In this document: positions 1-8,572 of the stretch, piece by piece | Numbering within the stretch: position 1 is the first letter of the stretch | How the letters are laid out: each line of letters begins with the position of its first letter | Assembly (NCBI GenBank): GCA_002753335.1 | Contig: PEAD01000009.1 | Coordinates: 30,553-94,552, forward strand | Reading direction: 5' to 3' | From: Nitrospirae bacterium MYbin3 | GTDB taxonomy: Bacteria; Nitrospirota; Thermodesulfovibrionia; Thermodesulfovibrionales; Dissulfurispiraceae | DNA length: 64,000 nucleotides | The notes under the pieces: generated by a model | The model's database searches: none | Told to the model about the DNA's origin: nothing | The model's input: only the letters and a program-made list of their open reading frames with translations | Program-made: the position numbers and the translations under genes

Positions 1-562
1 TTATAAATTTTGAGGAGAGCGTAACGACACATAAGATGGTAACAATGTTAAGCAATGCCGGGGCGAGCGCCGGAATAAAAAAGATTTTTTTTGTATTGAG
101 TGCGCCCATAAGCAGCGCAGCCATGCTTGTAAAAAGGAGAAACGGAAACATTATTCTGGTAAGCAGCACCGCACTTTCAAACTTTACACTATCTGTCAAA
201 AATCCAGGGGCTATTAAGGCAACAATCTGGGGCGCAAATACAACACCCAAGAGGCAGAGCATGCCAACAAAAAACAATATAAAAACAAATGTGACGTTGA
301 CGAGCCTGTTTGCCTTATCCTCTCCTTGTTTGTTTCGATATTCTGTCAGTACAGGCACAAAGGCAGAGGACATCGACCCTTCAGCAAAAAGCTCTCTCAG
401 AAGATTTGGAATTCTGAAGGCCACAAAAAAAACATCTGCATAACTGGAAGCTCCGAAAAAGCCTGCCAGTATCATGTCTTTTACATAACCGAGTATCCGG
501 CTTATCAATGTAGCCGCAGACATCACGCCCGCAGCCTTAGCTATCCTGTCTTGTGAACTCAT
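1..562 (-). CDS. murJ: Lipid II flippase MurJ, N-terminal part (cut by window edge)
   Basis: The minus strand is open from an ATG at 562 to the left edge, giving the first 187 residues of a polytopic membrane protein. It begins MSSQDRIAKAAGVMSAATLI and continues with SRILGYVKDMILAGFFG and IPNLLRELFAEGSMSSAFVP, the signature N-terminus of the MurJ/MviN family, which flips lipid-linked peptidoglycan precursor across the inner membrane. Several hydrophobic helices follow. AAGGA lies 9 nt before the ATG. It starts 65 bp after prmC ends, on the same strand, so the two are probably co-transcribed. The C-terminal two thirds lie outside the window. Confidence 0.93.
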   Translation of the reverse strand, partial: MSSQDRIAKAAGVMSAATLISRILGYVKDMILAGFFGASSYADVFFVAFRIPNLLRELFAEGSMSSAFVPVLTEYRNKQGEDKANRLVNVTFVFILFFVGMLCLLGVVFAPQIVALIAPGFLTDSVKFESAVLLTRIMFPFLLFTSMAALLMGALNTKKIFFIPALAPALLNIVTILCVVTLSSKFI

Positions 563-627
563 TCCCCATTATCCTTAGTTTTAATTGCGTATTATATCAG
601 CTTGAAGAAATAAAAATGCAGAAAGCA

Positions 628-1482
628 TTATGCAGAAAAACCCCAGAATATCCGTTCTATGGCGGAATAATCTTTATGGAAAGCGATATCTATAAAACCA
701 TTGTCCAGAGCTATTTTACGAATATCATCGGACTGGTCATGGCCTATTTCAAGGACAAGTAACCCACTGGGCTTTAAATATTCTTTAGCACCTGAAAAGA
801 TCCTTCGGTAAAAAACAAGCCCATCTTCACCGCCGTCGAGCGCCCCTACAGGCTCATAATCCCTTATCTCTCGCTGAAGCCCGCTAATGTCTTTCGTCCT
901 TATGTATGGAGGATTTGAAACGATTACATCAAACTTCTCGCCTTCTACCGGAGAGAACAGATCACCTTTAAAAAATCTGACGTTGCAAATATCATTAGAA
1001 TCGGCGTTCGCTATCGCATATCTAAATGCAGCATCAGACTGTTCAACACCACAGACATCGGCATTGGGGAAATGGCTTGCTATAGCCAATGCAATGCAGC
1101 CGCTGCCTGTGCAAAGATCAAGAACAGACACAGGCCCCGCTTTAATTTTTAAATATTCGATAACCTTTTCTGCCAAAAGCTCCGTCTCTGGCCGTGGTAT
1201 CAGAACGCCATCGCCTACTTTTATTTTCAAGCCTAAAAAATCCAGATGCCCAATTATGTATTGAAGCGGTTCGCCTTTCAGGCGTCTTTCAGCCGCGCTG
1301 CTTATCGTGTCCATCTGCTGATCGGATATGATGAGGCTGCCCGAATAGAGCACAGACGTATCAATATCAAGAACCCCGGCAATCAAAGCCTCTGCCTCTT
1401 TTGAGGGATTGTCCATACTGCATGACTTTAAAAGAGCTGTGACTTGATTTAGAATCTTATGTATCTCTTTTTCCCTGCCCAT
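628..1482 (-). CDS. prmC: Peptide chain release factor N5-glutamine methyltransferase PrmC (HemK)
   Basis: SAM-dependent methyltransferase that methylates the glutamine of the GGQ motif in RF1/RF2. The protein has an N-terminal helical domain, the SAM-binding loop (VLDLCTGSGCIALA) and the catalytic NPPY tetrapeptide (about residues 190-193) within VIVSNPPYIR, diagnostic for the PrmC family. I start at the ATG at 1482, preceded by a GGTGA-like site; an in-frame TTG at 1497 would add five residues (MKNGD). Length (about 284 aa) is normal. murJ follows on the same strand. Confidence 0.93.
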   Translation of the reverse strand: MGREKEIHKILNQVTALLKSCSMDNPSKEAEALIAGVLDIDTSVLYSGSLIISDQQMDTISSAAERRLKGEPLQYIIGHLDFLGLKIKVGDGVLIPRPETELLAEKVIEYLKIKAGPVSVLDLCTGSGCIALAIASHFPNADVCGVEQSDAAFRYAIANADSNDICNVRFFKGDLFSPVEGEKFDVIVSNPPYIRTKDISGLQREIRDYEPVGALDGGEDGLVFYRRIFSGAKEYLKPSGLLVLEIGHDQSDDIRKIALDNGFIDIAFHKDYSAIERIFWGFSA

Positions 1483-1554
1483 ATCACCATTTTTCAACCG
1501 TTGATATTATCCCATAAAATAAACTAAACTGACCAAATTCAGGACTAAAAACCA

Positions 1555-2031
1555 ATGAGCAAAAAAATAAAAAAAATACATGCCCCCTCCTGCGACTGGA
1601 AAGCCCCGGTTAAGACTGATTCTGCCACAAAAAACAAAGACAGGATTAATCGCTACAAAGGCGATGGCAAATGGGCTGGCGTAAAAGTTGAGAAATACAA
1701 AAACCAAGCCGGCGGATGGGCATCGATAGCCAGAAATGTTCTGATAGGAAACTGTGGAGAATCGGCAAAGTTTCACCTTAGATATTTTGAGATATCCCAA
1801 GGAGGCTTCAGCAGCCTTGAAAAGCACAGGCACGAACATGTGGTCATCTGTATAAGAGGCAAGGGTAAAATTCAAATCGGAAAGAAAAAACAGACACTAA
1901 ATTTTTTAGATGTGGCTTACATTGCGCCAAATACAGCGCATCAACTCTCAAATCCCTGCACTGAACAGTTCGGTTTTTTCTGTATAGTTAACGCAAAAAG
2001 GGACAGGCCTACACAAATTAAAAAAGTTTAG
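1555..2031 (+). CDS. Small cupin-domain protein
   Basis: 158 aa, no signal peptide, with a very basic N-terminus (MSKKIKKIHAPSCDWK). The C-terminal half is a single cupin barrel: the first motif appears as EKHRHEHVVICIRGKGKIQIG (His residues that normally bind the metal) and the second as DVAYIAPNTAHQLSNP. Small single-domain cupins bind metals or sugars or act as isomerases/dioxygenases; nothing here fixes the substrate. It is alone on the plus strand; its last 4 bp overlap the 3' end of the convergent caspase gene. Confidence 0.75.
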   Translation: MSKKIKKIHAPSCDWKAPVKTDSATKNKDRINRYKGDGKWAGVKVEKYKNQAGGWASIARNVLIGNCGESAKFHLRYFEISQGGFSSLEKHRHEHVVICIRGKGKIQIGKKKQTLNFLDVAYIAPNTAHQLSNPCTEQFGFFCIVNAKRDRPTQIKKV

Positions 2032-4286
2032 TAAAGTTCGCCGAACTTGCGTTCGTCTATCTTGCCTTCAAGAAAAGCTTCAAGCATCTTCGATTTTACC
2101 GATGCCTTAAGTTCATCAACACTCTTGCTCAATTGTTCTGCAGTTATAAGCCCTTTTTCAAAAGCGGCTTTAAGCTTAGATTTCGCGATATCAACATGCA
2201 TTATTTTTGCGCGCTCCCAGTTGCGGGTCACCGGAAAGTTCCCGGTTCCTGAAATCTGAGGAATCTGCTCAACTCCCTTCAGTTTTCTGACCGCCTTCGG
2301 CACATTTTCTTTGATGTATCTGGCAATATCATCAACACTATTCCATACATCTTTGTTCGACCTGCCGGTAAGGCTTTCGATAAAGTAATGGCTGAAGATG
2401 CCTGATTTTAGCTCTGTCTCGTCTTCCCATGATTGCTGATTAACAGCTGAAGAAGTAATTATGACTTTCTGCTGACCTTGAACCTTTATCAACTCGGAAG
2501 AGGCCATCATTCCCACCAATGGTTTGCCGCCTTTCGGTATAATCGACTTCCCTCCTCCGGTAAAGCAGGCATCAAGGGCAACCATCACGCCTTTGGCCTG
2601 TGATGAATCAACAAGCTCTTTGAGATATGATATTTTGATGCTCGTATCCTCCATCGCTTCAGGATCGGTCACAACCGCATCATAGGGAACAAGAAAGCCG
2701 TCCGAGAATTTATCGTCCTTAGTTTTAGGCGCTCCGTGCCCCGAATAATAGACATACACATAGCCGTCCCAGTTTTTTGCCTTTCTCAATGCAGCCACCA
2801 TCTCGTTTCTGGTCGCCTTCTCGTTGAGCAGCAGCATAACATTTTCTTGAGGAACCCCTCCGTAATATGGGTCGGTGAATATGTCATAAACCTTTTTGGC
2901 ATCGCTGGATGCAAACTGGAGATTAGGAATATCCTGGCGTCCCTTGTAGTCAATGCCTATGATTACAGCGTAAGTATCGGTGCGCAGAGGCGCCGACTTA
3001 TCGTCAGTCTGGGTTCTGAATGAAGGTCTTTGTTGAGGAGCCGAAGATGCATAAGCCCTGCCGCCTTTCTTTTTAGAGAGTATTGGAATGACAAGCTCTT
3101 CGACGTCCATCCGCATTTCTGCCGAGCCTACGCGCAGCCTTATATCCTTTTCAACACCTTCCCTTATAATTCTCATCGTGGCCATAAGCCCGGGAGTAAG
3201 CACTTTTACCTTATTAAAAAAATCGCCGTCGTCTTTGATAGCCTCATTATTTAGGCTGAGTATTATATCACCCTTCATTATCCCTGCAGACTCGGCCGGC
3301 CCTCCCTTGGTTACAGCGTCAACCTCAACTCCGAATACTGTGCCTTTGCTGTAACTTTTAGAGTTTACACCCACCATCCCCTTGCCGCCCCTGAATTGCC
3401 ATGCTCTTTCTTTGTCGCCAATCGCATAATACATCATCGACAGCTCATAGCTCGAATCGTATTGCTGTGCCTCTTTTGCCTTCTTAATAAGTCCAAATGC
3501 GGTTTCGGCATCTCCCATCCCAAGATAAGACCACGCCTTGCCGCGATAACCGGACTGAATGGTCTCTTTGTCGATATTTGCGGTCTCCAAAAGTTTATTA
3601 AAATCTTTTAACGCCTCTTCGAAATTGCCGATGAAATAATTGGACCAGCCCCTGCCTGTTATCGCATAAGTCAACTTAGAGTCGAGTTGAAGGGCCTTGT
3701 TGAAATTTTTGGCAGCCTCTTCGTATTTGTTTTTATTGTAGTATGACCAGCCTAAATTGCCGTATGCTGTACCGTCATCTTTCATCTCAACAGACCTTTT
3801 GAAATATTCTATCGCATCATCATACTGCCCGAGCTGATAGTGGCCATAACCGATATTGGTCAAAAACACAGGCTGTTTTGGGTCAACCGCAATCGCCTCT
3901 TTCATAAGTGTAATAATCGCACTAAATTGCTTTGAGTTGCGCAGCTCCTCAAACTGTGCGACATAGGCGTCCCTTATGCCATCCCAGCACTCTCTTTCGA
4001 GCTCCACCCTCTGGGGTCTGTGCTCTATCGCTTTTTTATAAGACTCAATAGACTTGCGGTAGTCTTTGTTGCGGTAATAGGCGTGGCCAAGCCAGCGGTA
4101 ATGGTTGCTGTATCCCGCAATATTCGGAGAGTAAGACACCACTTCAGGCATGGTCCAGTAAGAAATAGCGAGGCCGTACTGTCCCCTGTCATAGGCGCTT
4201 TTGCCTTCGAGCCAATAACCTGAGGGTGATATGCAGCTTGATATTAAAAGAACAAACAGCAGGTAGAAAAACAGGTGCCGCTTCAT
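2028..4286 (-). CDS. Secreted lipoprotein with TPR repeats, PDZ and caspase-like peptidase domain
   Basis: 752 aa. The N-terminus is a lipoprotein signal with a lipobox ending at Cys18 (LLISSC). Residues about 60-290 are TPR repeats (for example NIGYGHYQLGQYDDAIEYF and NLGWSYYNKNKYEEAAKNF), about 316-385 a PDZ domain (GGPAESAGIMKGDIILSLNN), and about 436-690 a C14 caspase-fold domain beginning YAVIIGIDYKGRQDIPNL. The catalytic dyad is visible: His517 in YYSGHG and Cys574 in LDACFTGGG. A helical tail of about 60 residues follows. Bacterial caspase homologues are cysteine peptidases usually cleaving after Arg/Lys. Export suggests a role in envelope proteolysis, with TPR and PDZ recruiting substrates. 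It is the last gene of a four-gene operon, 6 bp after the TPR/LysM gene. Confidence 0.85.
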   Translation of the reverse strand: MKRHLFFYLLFVLLISSCISPSGYWLEGKSAYDRGQYGLAISYWTMPEVVSYSPNIAGYSNHYRWLGHAYYRNKDYRKSIESYKKAIEHRPQRVELERECWDGIRDAYVAQFEELRNSKQFSAIITLMKEAIAVDPKQPVFLTNIGYGHYQLGQYDDAIEYFKRSVEMKDDGTAYGNLGWSYYNKNKYEEAAKNFNKALQLDSKLTYAITGRGWSNYFIGNFEEALKDFNKLLETANIDKETIQSGYRGKAWSYLGMGDAETAFGLIKKAKEAQQYDSSYELSMMYYAIGDKERAWQFRGGKGMVGVNSKSYSKGTVFGVEVDAVTKGGPAESAGIMKGDIILSLNNEAIKDDGDFFNKVKVLTPGLMATMRIIREGVEKDIRLRVGSAEMRMDVEELVIPILSKKKGGRAYASSAPQQRPSFRTQTDDKSAPLRTDTYAVIIGIDYKGRQDIPNLQFASSDAKKVYDIFTDPYYGGVPQENVMLLLNEKATRNEMVAALRKAKNWDGYVYVYYSGHGAPKTKDDKFSDGFLVPYDAVVTDPEAMEDTSIKISYLKELVDSSQAKGVMVALDACFTGGGKSIIPKGGKPLVGMMASSELIKVQGQQKVIITSSAVNQQSWEDETELKSGIFSHYFIESLTGRSNKDVWNSVDDIARYIKENVPKAVRKLKGVEQIPQISGTGNFPVTRNWERAKIMHVDIAKSKLKAAFEKGLITAEQLSKSVDELKASVKSKMLEAFLEGKIDERKFGELY

Positions 4287-4292
4287 CGGAGA

Positions 4293-5417
4293 TTAAATAT
4301 CCTTGAGCTTCTTAAGAAGTTCCCTTGCTTTTTCTATGTCTTCCTTTGCCTTTTTATGGGTGGGATCAATTTCAAGCGTGTACTCCCATTCGGAAACAGC
4401 CTTCTGGTAGTTGTTGTTTATATAGAAGTTTACACCCTTTTTATAGGAATCCTCAGCCTTGCCCTTCACTATCTTCTTTGTCGAATCGATGTAACTAGCA
4501 ACATCACGGTAGCCGGCATCAATCAGGCTGAACAACTTAAGAGACTCAGAATATTTTTCACCCTTAACAAGAGCGACTCCCACCTGATAATAAAAATCGT
4601 TCTTAACATCCTTTTCTACATTGAAGTTCATTATCTGATAGGCAATGGCTAAAGCCTCGCCGTATTTGTGAGAATTAACAAAAGCGACAGCCTTTGATAT
4701 CATTTCCTTTACGTTTACATTTGTATCTTTCTCGGATTTTGCAGCCCCTAATTTTGCGGCCTCTATGTTAGCCATCTGCTTAGGCTCCGAACCGGTGATA
4801 GGCACACGCAGAACCGTGCCCGGCTCCAGATTGGCTTTGACATCGACATTGTTGAAAAAGGCTATAAGAAAATCCTTATCAGGATCACTATACGCCTGCT
4901 CAGCAATCTCCTGAAGGGTAGCGCTCCTCTTTATCTCGAAATACCTGAAATTATCCTCTTCAGCCTTGCCCTGAAGATAGTCCAATGCCTCACGGTGAGC
5001 AGGATTATAAAGCAGCGCAGCCAAAAATTCTTTTCTAGCCTCGTTAAAAGATTTGTTTCTGTGATGGTTCACACCTCGATCAAAGTGGCTCTCGGCAAGC
5101 TTCTTTATCTTGGCCTTCAAATCCCTTACCTTCTGAGATATCTCGGCATCATTGGGAACAAACCCGCTCACTATCTGCCAGCATTGAAGAGCCTTTACAA
5201 ATTCTGCGTTCTTCTCATACTCACCGGCCATTTCCTGATACTTTTCGAAAAGTTCCACAAAAGGATCATCCAGATTTAAATTGTACATTAGAGGCTTGAA
5301 AAACTTGTCCTTAATCTCGTCCAGTTTATCGCCTTTTTGTTCTGCCGCATAGGCAGGCAGGCTTACACAAAGAGCCAGCATAAAGATAATAGCCTTCAAA
5401 TGATTTCTCATTTCCAT
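4293..5417 (-). CDS. Periplasmic TPR protein with embedded LysM-like domain
   Basis: 374 aa with a signal peptide (hydrophobic stretch ending PAYAAEQ). TPR-like helices come first (GVNHHRNKSFNEARKEFLAA), then a LysM-like segment (IKRSATLQEIAEQAYSDPDK ... PGTVLRVPI) and more TPR repeats up to the C-terminus (GVNFYINNNYQKAVSEWEYT). LysM modules bind peptidoglycan or chitin-type glycans, so a periplasmic scaffold near the wall is likely. The first 10 bp overlap the upstream LysM/deacetylase gene and the caspase gene follows after 6 bp, which indicates translational coupling. No catalytic motif is seen. A second in-frame ATG six bases downstream could also be the start. Confidence 0.75.
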   Translation of the reverse strand: MEMRNHLKAIIFMLALCVSLPAYAAEQKGDKLDEIKDKFFKPLMYNLNLDDPFVELFEKYQEMAGEYEKNAEFVKALQCWQIVSGFVPNDAEISQKVRDLKAKIKKLAESHFDRGVNHHRNKSFNEARKEFLAALLYNPAHREALDYLQGKAEEDNFRYFEIKRSATLQEIAEQAYSDPDKDFLIAFFNNVDVKANLEPGTVLRVPITGSEPKQMANIEAAKLGAAKSEKDTNVNVKEMISKAVAFVNSHKYGEALAIAYQIMNFNVEKDVKNDFYYQVGVALVKGEKYSESLKLFSLIDAGYRDVASYIDSTKKIVKGKAEDSYKKGVNFYINNNYQKAVSEWEYTLEIDPTHKKAKEDIEKARELLKKLKDI

Positions 5418-6394
5418 TCGAGCACCTCACGCCTGAAAAGCGACAGGCTTCTTTCGAACATGGACAAAGTGAAGTTTCCGGCAATCACCGAACGGTTAAT
5501 GCGGTCGCGCTGAACAAAAAAAGGATTGCCTTCCTGTTTTACGGCAAATGCACCCTGAAAATCATGCCTCCTAACTATCTCGCTGACAAGAATATTCGGC
5601 TCACTAAGAGGATATGCAAGATATCTAAGCTCTTTTTTCAGCTCATTACGCATGACTAATTTCGATGACGAAATGCTCTCGTTCACCGTATCAAAAAGAC
5701 TACGTGACAACTCCTTTTTATCGAGCTTGCCCATTTTTGCAATAGACTTGCTCTGACACTCTATGCTAATTCCGCTTTTCGACATCTCGCTGAGAATATC
5801 CCATGAAGGAGGCGCATTGCTGTCCGCAATATCGTCCACATCAATAAACAAAACCGCAGGATAACCGTATTTTTTCAGAATCGGATAAGCAATATCATAG
5901 ACGTTTTTCCAGTCGTCCTCAAAGGTTATAAGCACAGATTTCTTGGGAAGCCTTATTTTAAAATCGAGGAATGCAGCGAACTGATCTATAGTGATCACAT
6001 TAAAGCTGTTCTCTTTTAAAAACTTCATCTGGTCTTCTAATGACTCTTTCAGCACAGCGCCTTTATCCAGCCTGTTGGTAGTAAGCTTCTGGTAGGCAAT
6101 AACAGGCACAGTCTGGTACCCTTTAGCTGTCAAGCCTCCTTTTTCGGGTTCACTGAGAGGTATTATCAGCTTCTGTCCGGGCGAGACCGCAGTTATATCG
6201 TTGAACTCAGAAATAATCCAGTCTTTAGACGGATCCTTTAGATGTGTTGCAGCAAGTGATTGAAGTGTTTCCCCGGGCTGAACCATGATTGCCGTATATC
6301 CATTTAGGTCTTTCGAGGAAGACGTTGTAACACAACCTGAAATACAAAACAATGCAACTAGTATAAATACAACAAAGCTACGACCCAAAATCAT
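5408..6394 (-). CDS. LysM lipoprotein with degenerate polysaccharide-deacetylase (NodB-like) domain
   Basis: 328 aa. The lipobox ends at Cys21 (FCISGC), followed by a LysM-like module (MVQPGETLQSLAATHLKDPS ... SPGQKLIIPL) and a NodB-like fold (VPVIAYQKL ... VLITFEDDWKNVYDIAYPIL, KKYGYPAVLFID). In active deacetylases the first motif reads TFDDG and the second SHTxxH. Here they read TFEDD (157-161) and CQSKSIAK (213-220), so the metal-binding histidines are missing. The domain probably binds glycan, or works by a changed mechanism, rather than deacetylating. It overlaps the cyclase gene by 4 bp (ATGA) and the TPR/LysM gene by 10 bp. Confidence 0.8.
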   Translation of the reverse strand: MILGRSFVVFILVALFCISGCVTTSSSKDLNGYTAIMVQPGETLQSLAATHLKDPSKDWIISEFNDITAVSPGQKLIIPLSEPEKGGLTAKGYQTVPVIAYQKLTTNRLDKGAVLKESLEDQMKFLKENSFNVITIDQFAAFLDFKIRLPKKSVLITFEDDWKNVYDIAYPILKKYGYPAVLFIDVDDIADSNAPPSWDILSEMSKSGISIECQSKSIAKMGKLDKKELSRSLFDTVNESISSSKLVMRNELKKELRYLAYPLSEPNILVSEIVRRHDFQGAFAVKQEGNPFFVQRDRINRSVIAGNFTLSMFERSLSLFRREVLEWK

Positions 6395-7824
6395 TTTTTA
6401 TCCTTGATAGATAGGACTTTGAAAGTCTCGACCGGCTCTGTCTTTCCTTTTATCTTCTGCGGAGGCAGGGCCTCGACCGTTATAATATCTTTAAGTTTTT
6501 CGTAAATTCCTTTGCTTACCACCGTCTCGCCGTCCTTAGCAAGTCCGTTAAGTCTTGATGCCACGTTCACAGTATCGCCGATAGCCGTATATTCCATCTT
6601 TATATCAGAACCTAAATTACCGGAAACAACAACACCTGAATTCACACCTATGCCTATCCTCGACAGAAGAACGTTCTTGCCGGATGCTCCAGCCTTATTC
6701 AGCTCTTTCTGCATAGCAAGACAGGCCCGTACCGCCCTCTCCACATGGTCTTCATGCTTTACAGGCACTCCAAACAAGCCAAGCACAGCATCGCCAACGA
6801 ACTTGTCAACATGCCCGCCGTGGTCAAGAATGGCCTTAGTTGCTATCTCAAAATATTCGTTAAGCGATTCTACGATCTCTTCAGGTTCATGAGTTTCTGA
6901 ATATGCAGTAAATCCTCTTATGTCTGTAAACAAAACAGTGGCTTCATTACGCATGCCCTTAAGCCATGTCTGCTCAGGATTCTCCATGATCATCTTAACA
7001 ATCTCGGGGCTCACATATTTGCCAAAGCTTGCCTTCATGGTTTCCTTAAGACCAAGCTCCTCTGCCATATAATTGAAAGATGATGAAAGGTCGCCCAGTT
7101 CATCATTCTGTTTAATATCTACCCTATGCTTAAAATTGCCCTTACCGATTTCCCTTGTGGCTCTAACAAGCTTGGATATAGGCTTTGCAAGCCCTATTCC
7201 CATAATTATAGCTATAACTATACCGCCTAAAATTATGAAAGAAGCCACCATCAAAATAAACAGCGCCTCTTTCTTTATCATCTTCTCGATAAAATCAACC
7301 GAGATGCCTACATGCACCTCTCCGAGCACTTTGTCCTGAATCTTTACTTGCCTCGAAAGATTAAGGATATTGGATCCGGCAGATGTTACATATTGATAGA
7401 AAGTTACGGTGCCATCCGAAACAGCATCTTTGGTCTGTCCGAAAGGCTGAAACGGCTTGCCTATCTGGTTGCTGTCTGTATGGGCCTTAACAATTCTTTC
7501 TCTGTCAATAATTATTCCGTAAAGCAACCCCTCGGTAGAAGATGTTTCCTTTATAAGCTTATTCAGCTCAAGTATGTTGTCGTTCAAAAGCGGAATGCTT
7601 GCGTTGCTCACAAAATAGTTAAGGCTTATCTTGCCGGTTTCTATGGTTTGAACATAGAGCTGTTCTTTTTGTTTGTTAAGGAAGATAACACTTAAAGCTA
7701 ATATGGTTAAACCAATTACTATGGTAAAAGCGATAGCAAGCTTTACCTTTATAGAAACCCTTAACCCTGAATTCTCATTCTCTGAAACAACTGCTTGGCT
7801 GATATCTGTTTTATCTGTATTCAT
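6391..7824 (-). CDS. Membrane-bound class III adenylate/guanylate cyclase with HAMP domain
   Basis: 477 aa. A first membrane helix (about 27-48) and a second (about 188-212) enclose a periplasmic sensor domain; a HAMP linker follows (GLAKPISKLVRATREIGKGN), then the class III cyclase domain. Metal-binding aspartates are visible in VLFTDIRGFT and DKFVGDAVLGLFG; the Lys of DKFVGD and the Asp of AIGDTVNVASRLN are the residues typical of ATP specificity, and the Asn/Arg of NVASRLN are the transition-state residues. All catalytic positions look intact, so it should make cAMP. First gene of the four-gene envelope operon, divergent from the HD-GYP gene across 103 bp. Confidence 0.88.
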   Translation of the reverse strand: MNTDKTDISQAVVSENENSGLRVSIKVKLAIAFTIVIGLTILALSVIFLNKQKEQLYVQTIETGKISLNYFVSNASIPLLNDNILELNKLIKETSSTEGLLYGIIIDRERIVKAHTDSNQIGKPFQPFGQTKDAVSDGTVTFYQYVTSAGSNILNLSRQVKIQDKVLGEVHVGISVDFIEKMIKKEALFILMVASFIILGGIVIAIIMGIGLAKPISKLVRATREIGKGNFKHRVDIKQNDELGDLSSSFNYMAEELGLKETMKASFGKYVSPEIVKMIMENPEQTWLKGMRNEATVLFTDIRGFTAYSETHEPEEIVESLNEYFEIATKAILDHGGHVDKFVGDAVLGLFGVPVKHEDHVERAVRACLAMQKELNKAGASGKNVLLSRIGIGVNSGVVVSGNLGSDIKMEYTAIGDTVNVASRLNGLAKDGETVVSKGIYEKLKDIITVEALPPQKIKGKTEPVETFKVLSIKDKK

Positions 7825-7927
7825 AAAGTTTAGTTTCTCCGAAAAAGCATCTTAATGTCAAGACTGTGATGATTTTTTTGTGATTTAAACGGTAATATAG
7901 TTTACTAAATCTTCTGACACTTTTAAA

Positions 7928-8572
7928 ATGGAAAACATTAAAACTGATCCACTTATAGAGCAGAAACTGCTTCTCAGCGAGCAGGAATCGGTAATCGTGC
8001 TTGAGCGCATCTCAAAGATTAAAGACGCCTCTATGGGCAACCACAGCCTGCGCACCGGACACTATGCAAGGCTCATTGCCGAAAACATAGGCATGAGCAA
8101 AGAAGATCAGGACATTATTTTTCATGCGGCTCAGATACACGATATCGGCAATGTCTGCATATCCGACAAAATACTTTTCAAGCCCGGCAAACTGACTGAT
8201 GAAGAATTCAAAATTGTTAAGAGCCACACAATCGAAGGATACCAGTTTCTGAAAGACCGTGAAAATCGTTACTTAAAAGCTGCCGCAATAATCGCACTCA
8301 CTCATCATGAGAGGCTTGACGGGAGCGGATATCCGCATGGCTTATTGAGCCCAGACATACCAGTATGGGGCAAGATTATGGCTGTGGTTGACGTGTTTGA
8401 TGCACTGACCTCAAAAGGCCCATATAGAGAGCCGTGGACTATAAATGACGCAGCAGCGGTACTAGCAAAAAATAAAGGAATCCTCTTCGCCACCGAATTC
8501 GTTGATATATTCATACTGCATCTTGATAAAATAAACGAAATACGCCTTAACCTCAGCGACTCACAACTATAA
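7928..8572 (+). CDS. HD-GYP domain phosphodiesterase, stand-alone
   Basis: 214 aa, essentially one HD-GYP domain with no receiver or membrane part. HD is at residues 71-72 (QIHDIGNV) and the diagnostic HHERLDGSGYP at 126-136. HD-GYP proteins hydrolyse cyclic di-GMP (some also cGAMP); with all signature residues present, activity is likely. It is divergent from the cyclase gene, which suggests a shared nucleotide-signalling region. No clear ribosome-binding site precedes the ATG. The last 6 bp overlap the convergent pseudouridine synthase gene. Confidence 0.87.
   Translation: MENIKTDPLIEQKLLLSEQESVIVLERISKIKDASMGNHSLRTGHYARLIAENIGMSKEDQDIIFHAAQIHDIGNVCISDKILFKPGKLTDEEFKIVKSHTIEGYQFLKDRENRYLKAAAIIALTHHERLDGSGYPHGLLSPDIPVWGKIMAVVDVFDALTSKGPYREPWTINDAAAVLAKNKGILFATEFVDIFILHLDKINEIRLNLSDSQL

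Noticed and set aside
36..556. Plus-strand reading frames of 76-135 codons at the left edge
   Set aside because: They are antisense to murJ, whose protein sequence is unmistakable.
1507..1875. Minus-strand frame of 122 codons opposite the cupin gene
   Set aside because: Hydrophobic low-complexity shadow; the plus-strand cupin has clear motifs.
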